Assembly: GCA_900467185.1 (NCBI GenBank)
Contig: UBPA01000001.1
Location: 48,480-112,479, forward strand
Reading direction: 5' to 3'
DNA: 64,000 nucleotides
From: Hyphomicrobiales bacterium
Lineage (GTDB): Bacteria; Pseudomonadota; Alphaproteobacteria; Rhizobiales; Rhizobiaceae
Shown here: piece by piece, positions 9,621 to 18,794 of the stretch
How positions within the stretch are numbered: position 1 is the stretch's first letter
Layout: each line of letters starts with the position of its first letter
Made by a program: the position numbers and the translations under genes
Notes under the pieces: model-generated
Databases searched by the model: none
What the model was told of the DNA's origin: nothing
The model's input: the letters and a program-made list of their open reading frames with translations, nothing else

Positions 9621-11009
9621 ATGACATCTTACGACTATGATCTCTTCGTCATCGGCGGCGGGTCCGGCGGGGTGCGCAGCGGCCGCGTCGCGGCATCGCT
9701 CGGCAAGAAGGTCGCGATCGCCGAGGAGTTCCGCTATGGCGGCACCTGCGTCATTCGCGGTTGCGTGCCGAAGAAGCTTTACGTCTACGCCTCGGCCTTC
9801 TCGACCGATTTCAAGGATGCCGAAGGCTTCGGCTGGACGGTCGGGGAGACATCCTTCGACTGGAACAAGCTGGTAGCGGCCAAGGAAGCCGAAATCACGC
9901 GGCTGGAAGGGCTCTACCAGAAGGGCCTTGCCAATGCCGGCGCCGACATTTTTCACACGCGGGCGGAGCTGGTCGGGCCGAACAGCGTCAAGCTGGTCTC
10001 GACGGGCCGGATCGTGACCGCGGAGCGGATCGTGATCGCCGTGGGCGGCCGTCCGGCGCCGCATACGGCGCTGCCGGGCCATGAGCTGACGATCACCTCC
10101 AACGAGGTGTTCGACCTGCCCGAACTGCCGACATCCATCCTGATCGCCGGCGGCGGCTATATCGCCGTGGAGTTCGCCAACATCCTGCATGGGCTCGGCG
10201 TCGAAACGACGCTGATCTATCGCGGCGGGCAGATCCTGTCGCGGTTCGACAAGGACATGCGCGAGGGGCTGCAGACGGCGATGACCGACAAGGGCATCCG
10301 CATCCTCTGCGAGGACATCATCGAAACCATTTCGGATGCCGAGGGCGGCGGGCGGCTGGTGACGACGCTGAAGGGCGAGATCCTGACGGTGGATCAGGTG
10401 ATGCTGGCCCTCGGCCGCGTACCCAACACGGAAGGCCTGGGACTGGAGGCCGCGGGTGTGAAGACAGACCAACAGGGGGCGATCGTCGTGGACGCGTTCT
10501 CGCGCACCAGCGCGCCCGGCGTCTATGCGCTGGGGGACGTGACCAATCGCGTGCAGCTGACGCCGGTCGCCATCCACGAGGCCATGTGCTTCATCGAAAC
10601 CGAGTACAAGGGCAACCCGACATCGCCCGACCACGAGCTCATTGCCACCGCCGTGTTCTCCCAGCCGGAGATCGGCACCGTCGGCCTCACGGAGGACGAG
10701 GCGGCACGCACGCTGCCGGAGGTCGAGATCTACCGGACCGCGTTCCGGCCGATGCGCGCGACGCTGTCGGGCCGCTCCGAAAAGACGATCATGAAGCTGG
10801 TCGTGAATGCGGAAAACCGCAAGGTGGTCGGCGCGCATATTCTGGGCCCGAGCGCGGGTGAGATGGCACAGCTTCTGGGCGTCTCGCTGAAGGCGGGTGT
10901 CACCAAGGACGATTTCGACCGAACGATGGCGGTGCATCCCACCGCGGCGGAAGAGCTGGTGACGATGTATGCGCCGAGCTACCGGCTGCGTAACGGCGAG
11001 CGGGTGTAG
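9621..11009 (+). CDS. gor: Glutathione-disulfide reductase
   Basis: Gor is the FAD- and NADPH-dependent enzyme that keeps glutathione reduced in the cytoplasm. The 462-residue protein has the FAD-binding DLFVIGGGSGGVRSGRVAA, the redox disulfide GGTCVIRGCVPKK (Cys43 and Cys48), the NAD(P)-binding ILIAGGGYIAVEFA, the FAD motif GVYALGDVT, and the C-terminal catalytic His in VHPTAAEELV. Length and motif order fit glutathione reductase rather than lipoamide dehydrogenase, whose disulfide motif differs. Its 3' end overlaps a small convergent ORF. Confidence 0.95.
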   Translation: MTSYDYDLFVIGGGSGGVRSGRVAASLGKKVAIAEEFRYGGTCVIRGCVPKKLYVYASAFSTDFKDAEGFGWTVGETSFDWNKLVAAKEAEITRLEGLYQKGLANAGADIFHTRAELVGPNSVKLVSTGRIVTAERIVIAVGGRPAPHTALPGHELTITSNEVFDLPELPTSILIAGGGYIAVEFANILHGLGVETTLIYRGGQILSRFDKDMREGLQTAMTDKGIRILCEDIIETISDAEGGGRLVTTLKGEILTVDQVMLALGRVPNTEGLGLEAAGVKTDQQGAIVVDAFSRTSAPGVYALGDVTNRVQLTPVAIHEAMCFIETEYKGNPTSPDHELIATAVFSQPEIGTVGLTEDEAARTLPEVEIYRTAFRPMRATLSGRSEKTIMKLVVNAENRKVVGAHILGPSAGEMAQLLGVSLKAGVTKDDFDRTMAVHPTAAEELVTMYAPSYRLRNGERV

Positions 11010-11215
11010 AGCCCGATCGGCTTCGCCCGGCGTACCGGCTTCGATGGTCGGGAGCGATGCCGGGTGAGGGCTGCGAGAAGCGGCACGATCCAGCGCAGGC
11101 CATCCCAGGCGGTGTCGTCGAGCGGATCGGCGAAGGCGTCGGTCTTTCCACACCGGCCGTGCGGCCGGGTGTCGCCAGGACCTGTCGGCCGGTGGATCAG
11201 AAGCTGGTCGCGCAT
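10979..11215 (-). CDS. Small hypothetical protein, divergent from LysR gene
   Basis: This is a 78-codon ORF beginning MRDQLLIHRPTGPGDTRP. The ATG at 11215 is preceded by AAGGAG with a six-base spacer, which is why I list it. It contains DPLDDTAWDGLRWIVPLLAAL. The last part (RPSKPVRRAKPIGL onward) lies antisense to the end of gor, so the natural protein may be a remnant or may gain its tail by chance. I do not recognise a family. Divergence from a LysR-type gene would suit a target of that regulator. Confidence 0.4.
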   Translation of the reverse strand: MRDQLLIHRPTGPGDTRPHGRCGKTDAFADPLDDTAWDGLRWIVPLLAALTRHRSRPSKPVRRAKPIGLYTRSPLRSR

Positions 11216-11384
11216 GGGGCTCTCCTTGGTCGCAGGGTCTGATCGGGAGATAGCCATCTGCCGGCTGCGATCGTAGACGCAGGAATGAAAGGGGCGTTTC
11301 ATTCATGCGGGGGAGGCCGCGTCTCGCCATGATGCTATAAGGGGCATGCGCGCGAGGCGGCGACGCCTGCAACGGGGACCAAGG

Positions 11385-12245
11385 ATGGACGAGACGGCCT
11401 GGGACGACCTGCAACTCTTCCTGCATGTGGCGATGGCGGGTGGTCTCAGCGCCGCAGCGGCGCGCACGGGCCTCAGCGCGCCGACGATCGGGCGGCGGAT
11501 GCTGGCACTGGAGAAGTCGCTCGGCCGGTCGCTGTTCGAGCGCAGCCAGCAGGGCTATCGGCTCGCGCATGACGGCGAGATCCTGCTCGACCATGTGCGC
11601 GCCATGCAGGCGGCAGCCGGTGGCATCGCCGGCTGGCGGTTCGAGTTTCCGATCGTGACGCTCGCCGGCGACAGCTGGATGGCCGGGTTCATGGCCGACC
11701 ATATCGATGCGCTGCGGGCACCGTCGGATCGTTTCCGGCTCTGCTGCCGGGGCACGACCGAGGAGCTGGCCTTTCGCGGCGTGGATGTCAGCCTGCTTCC
11801 CAAGGCGCCGGCCGGCGGCAATGTCGCGGCCCTGCGGTCGATCGGCATGCGCTATGCCGTCTATGCCGCGCGGCAGGCGCCGGCGGAGACGACAGGGCGA
11901 TGGATCTCGATGTCCACGGATACGGCGCGGCTGGCGCCGGAGCGCTGGGTGTTCGAAAACCACGAGGCCGAGATCCACACCTGGACGACGAGCTTCGACC
12001 TTCTCCACCGGCTGGTGCGCAACGGGGCGGGGCGCAGCCTGTTGCCGGTTTTCGTCGGGGATGCCGACCCGGGGCTCGAGCGGATCGGCGAACCCGTCGC
12101 CGCGCTCGATCATGTGCTCTATATCGTCAGCCATGACGACGAGCGGCACCGGCCCGAGGTGCGGCTGGTCATCGAGCGGCTGGCGGCGCTGCTCAAGGCC
12201 AAGGCAGGCCTGTTTTCCGGGCACGGCGCCATGGCACCGGCCTGA
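11385..12245 (+). CDS. LysR-family transcriptional regulator
   Basis: The 286-residue protein has a LysR winged helix-turn-helix at residues 6-65 (LQLFLHVAMAGGLSAAAARTG, then TIGRRMLALEKSLGRSLFER) and a substrate-binding-like C-terminal domain. I chose the ATG at 11385 because GGGG and AAGG lie just upstream and the domain starts normally there; an in-frame ATG at 11346 would add a basic tail. LysR proteins often control a divergent gene, here the small ORF at 11215. The ligand is unknown. Confidence 0.85.
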   Translation: MDETAWDDLQLFLHVAMAGGLSAAAARTGLSAPTIGRRMLALEKSLGRSLFERSQQGYRLAHDGEILLDHVRAMQAAAGGIAGWRFEFPIVTLAGDSWMAGFMADHIDALRAPSDRFRLCCRGTTEELAFRGVDVSLLPKAPAGGNVAALRSIGMRYAVYAARQAPAETTGRWISMSTDTARLAPERWVFENHEAEIHTWTTSFDLLHRLVRNGAGRSLLPVFVGDADPGLERIGEPVAALDHVLYIVSHDDERHRPEVRLVIERLAALLKAKAGLFSGHGAMAPA

Positions 12246-12315
12246 CCGGTGCAGGCGAGGCCACGGCAGGTCCAGGGCCTTGGGCGACCGCGTCCGACGG
12301 CGGCGGCGACGGGCT

Positions 12316-12343
12316 TTGCAAGCGGCATCTTAACGTCTATAAG
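12316..12343 (+). promoter_or_regulatory. Sigma-70 type promoter of aroG
   Basis: TTGCAA (12316-12321) and TATAAG (12338-12343) are separated by 16 bp. They place a start site near 12350, leaving a leader of about 75 nt before aroG. Confidence 0.55.
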
Positions 12344-12356
12344 CCCGCATCGAAGA

Positions 12357-12405
12357 GGGCGCCGGAGGAGGCGCCCATGCGACGAGGCCCGCCGGACGAG
12401 GCGGG
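12357..12405 (+). promoter_or_regulatory. Twin hairpin leader of aroG with GGA-containing hexaloops
   Basis: Two perfect stems lie side by side in the aroG leader. The first is GGGCGCC (12357-12363) with GGCGCCC (12370-12376) and loop GGAGGA. The second is CCCGCC (12388-12393) with GGCGGG (12400-12405) and loop GGACGA. The first loop is also a Shine-Dalgarno sequence seven bases before an ATG at 12377 that opens an 11-codon ORF (MRRGPPDEAGS, stop at 12410-12412). This suggests translational or RNA-binding-protein control, but no known riboswitch class fits clearly. Confidence 0.45.
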
Positions 12406-12424
12406 ATCGTGAAAGGCGATCGAG

Positions 12425-13804
12425 ATGGCACAGAACTGGACCCCGACCAGCTGGCGGCAGAAGCCGATCAGCCAAGTTCCCGACTTCCCGGATGCAGCCG
12501 CCCTGGCGGCGACCGAGGCGCAGCTTGCGACCTATCCGCCGCTGGTCTTTGCCGGCGAGGCGCGCAACCTGAAAAAGGCACTTGCCAATGTGTCGGAAGG
12601 CCGCGGCTTCCTGCTGCAGGGCGGCGACTGCGCGGAAAGCTTTGCCGAGCACGGCGCGGACACGATCCGCGACTTCTTCCGCGCCTTCCTGCAGATGGCC
12701 GTGGTGCTGACGTTCGGCGCCCAGCAGCCGGTCGTCAAGGTCGGCCGCATCGCGGGCCAGTTCGCCAAGCCCCGCTCGTCCAATGTCGAGCGACAGGGCG
12801 ATATCGAACTCGCCAGCTATCGCGGCGACATCATCAACGGCATCGATTTCACGCCCGAGTCGCGCATTCCGAACCCGGAACGCCAGATCATGGCCTACCG
12901 CCAGTCGGCCGCGACGCTGAACCTGCTGCGCGCCTTCGCGATGGGCGGCTATGCCAATCTCGACAATGTGCACCAGTGGATGCTCGGCTTCGTCAAGGAC
13001 AGCCCGCAGGCCGAGCGCTACCGCAAGCTCGCCGACCGGATTTCCGAAACGATGGACTTCATGAAGGCCATCGGCATCACGCCGGAGACCAACCCGTCGC
13101 TGCGCGAGACCGATTTCTTCACCAGCCACGAGGCGCTGCTGCTCGGCTACGAGCAGGCGCTGACCCGCGTCGATTCGACCTCGGGCGACTGGTATGCGAC
13201 CTCGGGCCACATGATCTGGATCGGCGACCGTACGCGCCAGCCGGACCATGCGCATGTCGAATACTGCCGCGGCATCAAGAACCCGATCGGGCTGAAGTGC
13301 GGTCCGTCGATGACGGCCGACGGGCTGATCGAGCTGATCAACATTCTGAACCCGGCCAACGAGGCGGGTCGTCTGACGCTGATCTGCCGCTTCGGCCACG
13401 ACAAGGTCGCCGAACACCTGCCGCGCCTCATCCGCGCCGTGCAGCGCGAAGGCAAGAAGGTCGTCTGGTCCTGCGATCCGATGCATGGCAACACGATCAC
13501 GCTGAACAGCTACAAGACGCGGCCGTTCGAGCGGATCCTGAGCGAGGTCGAGAGCTTCTTCCAGATCCACCGCGCCGAAGGCACGCATCCAGGTGGTATC
13601 CACATCGAGATGACCGGCAACGACGTGACGGAATGCACGGGCGGTGCGCGCGCGCTTTCCGGCGCCGACCTTGGCGACCGCTACCACACGCATTGCGACC
13701 CGCGCCTCAACGCCGACCAGGCGCTGGAACTGGCCTTCCTGCTCGCCGAGCGGATGAAGGGCGGACGCGACGAGAAGCGGATGCTCGTCAACGGCTGGGC
13801 GTAA
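12425..13804 (+). CDS. aroG: 3-deoxy-7-phosphoheptulonate synthase, class II
   Basis: This DAHP synthase condenses phosphoenolpyruvate and erythrose 4-phosphate, the first step to chorismate and the aromatic amino acids. The 459-residue protein is the class II (plant/mycobacterial) type. It opens with [19 protein letters not shown] and shows [69 protein letters not shown] and [16 protein letters not shown]. The first block carries the Cys used for metal binding. The ATG at 12425 has AAAGG upstream. It stands alone between its own promoter and a strong terminator. Expression is probably set in the structured leader described separately. Confidence 0.95.
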   Translation: MAQNWTPTSWRQKPISQVPDFPDAAALAATEAQLATYPPLVFAGEARNLKKALANVSEGRGFLLQGGDCAESFAEHGADTIRDFFRAFLQMAVVLTFGAQQPVVKVGRIAGQFAKPRSSNVERQGDIELASYRGDIINGIDFTPESRIPNPERQIMAYRQSAATLNLLRAFAMGGYANLDNVHQWMLGFVKDSPQAERYRKLADRISETMDFMKAIGITPETNPSLRETDFFTSHEALLLGYEQALTRVDSTSGDWYATSGHMIWIGDRTRQPDHAHVEYCRGIKNPIGLKCGPSMTADGLIELINILNPANEAGRLTLICRFGHDKVAEHLPRLIRAVQREGKKVVWSCDPMHGNTITLNSYKTRPFERILSEVESFFQIHRAEGTHPGGIHIEMTGNDVTECTGGARALSGADLGDRYHTHCDPRLNADQALELAFLLAERMKGGRDEKRMLVNGWA

Positions 13805-13833
13805 GCCGACGCCGCATCACGCGTGACGTTGAC

Positions 13834-13864
13834 AAGGGCCGGAGAGCGATCTCCGGCCCTTTTT
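13834..13864 (+). terminator. Rho-independent terminator of aroG
   Basis: A perfect 10-bp stem (GGGCCGGAGA 13836-13845, TCTCCGGCCC 13850-13859, loop GCGA), extended by AA/TT, is followed by TTTTT. Confidence 0.93.
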
Positions 13865-13912
13865 CTGTCCGCGCCTCTGGTGGGATCGAGCCGAATGTTC
13901 GGCGAGAGACCC

Positions 13913-14458
13913 TCAGTTCCGCTTGTTCTCGTAGGCTTCGAGACGGTCGTGGAGGCGGGCGATATTGGCTTGGAGGATGGCGATTTCCTTGAGGAGGACG
14001 TCGTCGATCTTGTGGTGGATGGAGATCAGCTCGATTTCCGACTTGAGGTTCACCTCGTAGTCCTTCGACGCGTTCAACCGGTCCTTGGCGGCCTCGCGGT
14101 TCTGCGACATCATGATGACCGGCGCCTGCAGGGCGGCGACCATGGAGAGGACGAGATTGAGGAAGATGAAGGGGTAGGGATCGAAAGCTTCGCTCTGGGT
14201 GAGGAGAAGGGTGTTGACCAGCGCCCAGGCGGCGAGGAAGACGAGAAAGCTGATGATGAAGGCCCAGGAGCCACCGACGCGGGCGATCTGGTCGGCGAGG
14301 CGGTCGCCAAAGCTCTGACTGGCGACGAAGCTGGCATTGACGTCCTCCGACAGCGTCTGGCGCGCATGCGCTCGCCCGATCACGCGGCGCTCCACCGCGC
14401 CGAGGGCGGCCGCCGGCTTGTTGAAGAGGCGATGCGAGATATCTTCGATGGTGGACAT
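13913..14458 (-). CDS. DUF1003 membrane protein
   Basis: The 181-residue protein fits DUF1003: two closely spaced membrane helices (about residues 66-84 and 96-117, around SWAFIISFLVFLAAWALVN and PYPFIFLNLVLSMVAALQAP), then IMMSQNREAAKDR and a helical cytoplasmic tail (KSEIELISIHHKIDDVLLKE). The biochemical role of the family is unknown. It is convergent with aroG and divergent from the chemoreceptor gene. Confidence 0.85.
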   Translation of the reverse strand: MSTIEDISHRLFNKPAAALGAVERRVIGRAHARQTLSEDVNASFVASQSFGDRLADQIARVGGSWAFIISFLVFLAAWALVNTLLLTQSEAFDPYPFIFLNLVLSMVAALQAPVIMMSQNREAAKDRLNASKDYEVNLKSEIELISIHHKIDDVLLKEIAILQANIARLHDRLEAYENKRN

Positions 14459-14567
14459 GCGGGCTCCGGGGTCCTGAGACGGTCTGTGAGAGCGATGCCG
14501 CTCTGTTTTCGGCGAAACTGTGTCGTCGCGCGGCCGGGTGCGAAACGGGGCGAATGAGCAGGGTAAG

Positions 14568-14582
14568 TTAAATCTTAGTTAT
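14568..14582 (+). promoter_or_regulatory. CtrA-box-like site upstream of chemoreceptor gene
   Basis: TTAA (14568-14571), seven bases, then TTAT (14579-14582) matches seven of the eight fixed positions of the CtrA consensus TTAA-N7-TTAA. It lies 126 bp before the chemoreceptor start, in a locally AT-rich patch. A single near-match is weak evidence. Confidence 0.3.
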
Positions 14583-14708
14583 CCGTTTTCGCGCTAAAAA
14601 TGAAACCGCGCGATGTGCCGGATCCTGCGACTGCGCCCTGAGGGACATTACGTCCTCCCGCTCCCCAACTGTCCTTGCGCGGTGATGCGCTTCACCGGAG
14701 TTTTCCGC

Positions 14709-16607
14709 ATGTCATTTCAAAATCTTTCCATTCTGAAAAAGGTCGGGCTGGTCGTCCTCGTGATGGGCCTCTCCTCCGCCGCCATCGCGGCGGTCGGCAT
14801 ACGGGGCATCGGCGCGCTGGAGGAGACCATGGTGTCCGTCGGCGCCCGCGAAGAGGTCGCCCGCGAGGCGATGGATCTGCGCGTGGACGTGATCTCCATC
14901 AGCCGCATGACCTATCAGCTGGCAGCGGAACCGGCCAAGGCGGCGGATGTCCGCACCGAGGCCGCGCGGCGGCAGGGCGAGATGCTGGCGCGTTTGCCGA
15001 AGATCGCGGCCGCGGCCGATGCGACGCAACAGGCGCAGCTGAAGACGATCGAGGAGAAGCTCCAGGCCTATTTCGTGACGATCAACGCGATGGTGGACGC
15101 CGCCGCCAAGCCCGGCGCCGATACCGCCGCGATGACGGCGCCGCTCGGGCTCGCGCTCGACGCGCAGAAGGCGGTGACCGCCGCGGTCAAGGTCTACAGC
15201 ACCTATTCCGGCGATGCGCTGGCGGCCGCCCGGGCCGAGGCCCTGCAGAGCTCGTCGATGACCATGTTCGTCGAGATCGGCGCCGCCATCGCCGCCATCG
15301 CGCTCGGCGGCTTCGTCAGCCTGCTCGTCGCCCGCCGCGGCATCGTCGCGCCGGTTCGCGAGATGACCGGTGTCATGCGCGCGCTGTCCGAGAGACGGCT
15401 GGAGGTCGGCACGATGGACACCACACGCCGCGACGAGATCGGCGAGATGGCGCGGGCGCTCGACGTCTTCCGCCGCAACGCCATCGTCATGCGCGACATG
15501 AAGGCGCAGGAGGCGGCCCTGCAGGCGAGCAGCAGCGACCTCCAGTCGAGCATCGCGTCCGTCGTTGCCGCGGCTGTCGCCGGCGACTTCACGGCGCGTA
15601 TCGATCGCGATTACGGATCGCCCGACCTCAACCGCTTTGCCGCCAGCGTCAACGAACTGGTCGGCAGCGTGGACCAGGCGATTGCCGAACTGCGTCGCGT
15701 CATCGAAGCGCTGTCGCAGGCGGACCTGACGCAGAGCATGAACGGTCGGTTTCAGGGCGCGTTCGGCGAGTTGCAGGCCAACGTCAACGCGACGATGGTC
15801 ACGCTGCGCTCCACCATGGAAAGCGTGCGCGGCGCGGGCTCGACGATCTCGGAAAGCTCGGCGGAGCTGAGCGGGGCGGCGAACGACCTGTCGAAGCGCA
15901 CCGAGCAGCAGGCCGCCGCGCTGGAAGAGACGGCGGCGGCCCTCGACGAGATCACCGCCACGGTCCGCACCGCCTCCATGCGGGCGAACGAAGCGCAGGA
16001 CATGGTGCGCGAGACCAAGGCCAGTGCCGAACGGTCGGGCGCCATCGTGCGCAGCGCGGTCGATGCCATGGGCCGGATCGAGGACTCCTCCAGCCGCATC
16101 GGGCAGATCATCGGCGTGATCGACGAGATCGCCTTCCAGACCAACCTGCTCGCGCTGAATGCTGGCGTGGAAGCGGCGCGGGCCGGGGAAGCCGGTCGCG
16201 GCTTTGCCGTTGTTGCGCAGGAAGTCCGCGAGCTTGCCCAGCGTTCGGCCAATGCCGCCAAGGAGATCAAGACGCTGATCAGCGCCTCGGCCGCGGAAGT
16301 GGAGGGCGGCGTGACACTGGTGCGTTCCACCGGCACGGCGCTGCTGGAGATCGAGAAGCTGGTCAACCAGGTCAACGGTCATGTGGAAAGCATCGCCACC
16401 GCCTCGCGCGAGCAGGCCACGGCGCTGGGCGAGATCAACACCTCCGTCAACCACATGGACCAGATGACACAGAAGAACGCCGCCATGGTGGAAGAGACGA
16501 CCGCTGCCAGCGAGACCCTCGCCGACCAGAGCCGCCAGCTGCAGCAGCTCCTCGCCCGGTTCCGTCTGGAGCAGGGGTATGAGGCCGGTGCCCGCCGCGC
16601 GGCGTGA
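14709..16607 (+). CDS. Methyl-accepting chemotaxis protein
   Basis: This transmembrane chemoreceptor would feed the CheA/CheW pathway. The 632-residue protein has a membrane helix near residues 11-32 ([20 protein letters not shown]), a helical periplasmic sensor domain, and a second helix near 190-212 ([21 protein letters not shown]). HAMP segments follow, and the conserved signalling tip is [20 protein letters not shown] with [16 protein letters not shown]. The C terminus (GARRAA) has no CheR/CheB pentapeptide. The ATG at 14709 follows GGAG by eight bases; the upstream in-frame ATG at 14613 would disrupt the N-terminal anchor. The ligand cannot be read from the sequence. Confidence 0.92.
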   Translation: MSFQNLSILKKVGLVVLVMGLSSAAIAAVGIRGIGALEETMVSVGAREEVAREAMDLRVDVISISRMTYQLAAEPAKAADVRTEAARRQGEMLARLPKIAAAADATQQAQLKTIEEKLQAYFVTINAMVDAAAKPGADTAAMTAPLGLALDAQKAVTAAVKVYSTYSGDALAAARAEALQSSSMTMFVEIGAAIAAIALGGFVSLLVARRGIVAPVREMTGVMRALSERRLEVGTMDTTRRDEIGEMARALDVFRRNAIVMRDMKAQEAALQASSSDLQSSIASVVAAAVAGDFTARIDRDYGSPDLNRFAASVNELVGSVDQAIAELRRVIEALSQADLTQSMNGRFQGAFGELQANVNATMVTLRSTMESVRGAGSTISESSAELSGAANDLSKRTEQQAAALEETAAALDEITATVRTASMRANEAQDMVRETKASAERSGAIVRSAVDAMGRIEDSSSRIGQIIGVIDEIAFQTNLLALNAGVEAARAGEAGRGFAVVAQEVRELAQRSANAAKEIKTLISASAAEVEGGVTLVRSTGTALLEIEKLVNQVNGHVESIATASREQATALGEINTSVNHMDQMTQKNAAMVEETTAASETLADQSRQLQQLLARFRLEQGYEAGARRAA

Positions 16608-16630
16608 GGTCTGGCGGAAAAGGATAACGA

Positions 16631-16659
16631 GGGGCGCGGACGATGTCCGCGCCCCTTTT
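16631..16659 (+). terminator. Rho-independent terminator of chemoreceptor gene
   Basis: A perfect 11-bp stem (GGGGCGCGGAC 16631-16641, GTCCGCGCCCC 16645-16655, loop GAT) is followed by TTTT. Confidence 0.92.
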
Positions 16660-16720
16660 GTATTTCAGACACGGGGCGTTCTGACCGCCTGTTCGCTCCG
16701 CGGCTCCGGAGGGCAATTGA

Positions 16721-18652
16721 TCACATTGCGGGCTGCGGAAACAGCTCGGCGTGAGTCTCGAAGAAGCGGTCGGTGCCGTAGCGTTTGCCAAACATCATGT
16801 CGTGCTGGAGGAAGCGGTAGTCGCGCAGCACGGCGGGGATCTTCTTGTTGCGGGACCAGGCTTCGGTGTCCTTGCCGGCGGCATCGACGAGCATGTAGCG
16901 GTCGACGACGTGGTAGCGGTTGAAGACGTCGCCGAGGAAGGCGGTGTAGTAGGGGTGTTCGAAGCCGCCGGTCTTCAGGATCTGATAGGAGAGGAAGGCC
17001 GGGCTGATGGTGCCGATGTCCTTGACCGGGCCGGTCTTGTTCGACCAGATGACCAGCGGCGTCTCGTGGCTCGCCGCCATCTGCTCGACCGTGCCTTTGC
17101 GTGATGCGGTGACGTCGGGCATGTAGCCGGTGGAGGTGTAGACGGTGTTCAGCGGCGGCAGGTGGTCGCCGAAGAGCACGATGATCGTCTCGCGGTCGCG
17201 CTCCTTGGCCCAGTCCATCAGCATCTTCAGGCTGTCATCGGCTTCCTTCACGCCCTGCGCATAGGTTTCCAGCACCTGCCGGTCGTTTTCCGGCAGGTCG
17301 CCTTCGACCTTGATGGTGTTGTGCGCATAGCGGTTGGCCTCGTAGGGGCCGTGGCCCTGCAGCGTCACCGTGAAGAAGAAGAACGGATCGCGCAGCTCGT
17401 CGGCCTGGCGCATGATCTCCTTGGTCAGGGATTCGTCCGAGGTGAAGATGCCGCGCTTTTCCATGGGCGGCAGGTTTTCCTCCGAGCGGAACTGCTCGAA
17501 GCCGAAGGACTTGTAGACGGCGCTGCGATTCCAGAACCAGCCCTGGAAGGGGTGGACGGCGCGCGCGACATAGCCTTCGCCGCGGAAGAAGGTGGCGAGC
17601 GAGGGGATCGGATTGCGGATGTACTGCTGATAGGGAATGCTGCCATAGGGCAGGAACGCGTTCGAGAAGCCGGTCAGCGCCTCGAACTCGACATTGGCCG
17701 TCATGCCGCCGAACTCCGGCGAGAACACGTCGCCCGATTGCATTTCGCGAATCGTCGGCATCGGGTCCGGGGTCAGCTTCACGTTCGGCAGGCGGGTCGG
17801 GTCCCAGAAGGATTCGCTCATGAGGACGATGACGTCGGGCTTGCCGCGATGCGACGTGCCAGCGGGCACCGGCTCGGTCGGGATCGCGTCGATGGCGTTG
17901 GCCATGTAGCCGGGAGGGGCCGCGACATTCGCCATCGGCAGGTTCAGCACAAAGGCGAGCGTGAAGCCGTTGTGGCGGTAATTCTCGGTCTGGTCCCACA
18001 TGATGGGGATGATCTGCAGCCGGTCGCGCACCCAGGAGAACTGGTTGTAATCCATCAGGTGGTAGAAGCCGCCGAGAAGCGGCAGCGCGACCGCAAGGCG
18101 CGCGATACGCTGGCGGCGCGTGAGTCGCGGGAACCGGCGCCAGGCGTGGCGGATGAGCCAAGTTAGGCCGGCCAGCGACAGGACGAGGCCGACGGCGATA
18201 CAGATTGCGGTTCCCGGGCGATCGCGCACGAGAACGGGCATCAGCTCCAGGATCTGGCGGCCGAACAGGAAGTCGGTGGGGTAAAGCGGATCGGAGAGGA
18301 AAATCTGCTTCTGGCGCGTGACGAGCGCCGGGACCAGCGCCAGGGGGGCGATGAGGACCAGCCCGTATTCCGCGCGGCCGACGATGGCATCGACGGCGAG
18401 GAAGAGCAGGAAGAAGACGAAAGCGGTGACGAAGGCCGGGCGGGCGGGATCGAGAAAGAAGGCGTAGGCTTCGGCTGCCGAATTGCGGGCGATCCACTCG
18501 ACGATGAAGATCAGCGAGACCGCCAGCAGGAACGAGACGGTGATGCCGCGGATGTTGGACAAGGTCTTCGACGGACGCAGGTCCTGGACCGCTGTCGGTC
18601 CATAGACGTCCACGGAGGGTTTGACGTTCACGGCTGACTGAAAACTCGCCAT
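16721..18652 (-). CDS. LtaS-family sulfatase / phosphoglycerol transferase
   Basis: The 643-residue protein has several N-terminal membrane helices (about residues 34-215, e.g. GITVSFLLAVSLIFIVEWIA) and a C-terminal periplasmic sulfatase-type domain with DVIVLMSESFWDPTRLP, VEFEALTGFSNAFLPYG, VTLQGHGPYEANRY and IIVLFGDHLPP. Such proteins move phosphoglycerol from phosphatidylglycerol onto glycans. In rhizobia a member (CgmB) decorates periplasmic cyclic beta-1,2-glucan, and this gene is a candidate for that role. A Gram-negative envelope makes true lipoteichoic acid synthesis unlikely. The start has AAGGGAG six bases upstream. It is divergent from the beta-propeller gene. Confidence 0.82.
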   Translation of the reverse strand: MASFQSAVNVKPSVDVYGPTAVQDLRPSKTLSNIRGITVSFLLAVSLIFIVEWIARNSAAEAYAFFLDPARPAFVTAFVFFLLFLAVDAIVGRAEYGLVLIAPLALVPALVTRQKQIFLSDPLYPTDFLFGRQILELMPVLVRDRPGTAICIAVGLVLSLAGLTWLIRHAWRRFPRLTRRQRIARLAVALPLLGGFYHLMDYNQFSWVRDRLQIIPIMWDQTENYRHNGFTLAFVLNLPMANVAAPPGYMANAIDAIPTEPVPAGTSHRGKPDVIVLMSESFWDPTRLPNVKLTPDPMPTIREMQSGDVFSPEFGGMTANVEFEALTGFSNAFLPYGSIPYQQYIRNPIPSLATFFRGEGYVARAVHPFQGWFWNRSAVYKSFGFEQFRSEENLPPMEKRGIFTSDESLTKEIMRQADELRDPFFFFTVTLQGHGPYEANRYAHNTIKVEGDLPENDRQVLETYAQGVKEADDSLKMLMDWAKERDRETIIVLFGDHLPPLNTVYTSTGYMPDVTASRKGTVEQMAASHETPLVIWSNKTGPVKDIGTISPAFLSYQILKTGGFEHPYYTAFLGDVFNRYHVVDRYMLVDAAGKDTEAWSRNKKIPAVLRDYRFLQHDMMFGKRYGTDRFFETHAELFPQPAM

Positions 18653-18794
18653 GGCCGGCTCCCTTCACAAATTCTTCGCATGACTGTCATACCGATGTCA
18701 TGTTGAACAGGGGATGAATGTGCTTTCCCACGCACAATGCCTTTGATTTCATGGTTTTCGGTGGGGTGTTGCATTCCCGCGCGGAGGAGACGGC

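Noticed and set aside
12388..12405. The ACGA-containing loop suggested a mini-ykkC (guanidine-II) riboswitch before aroG.
   Set aside because: The neighbouring loop is GGAGGA, not ACGR, and the stem-loop closure does not match; aroG is not a usual target.
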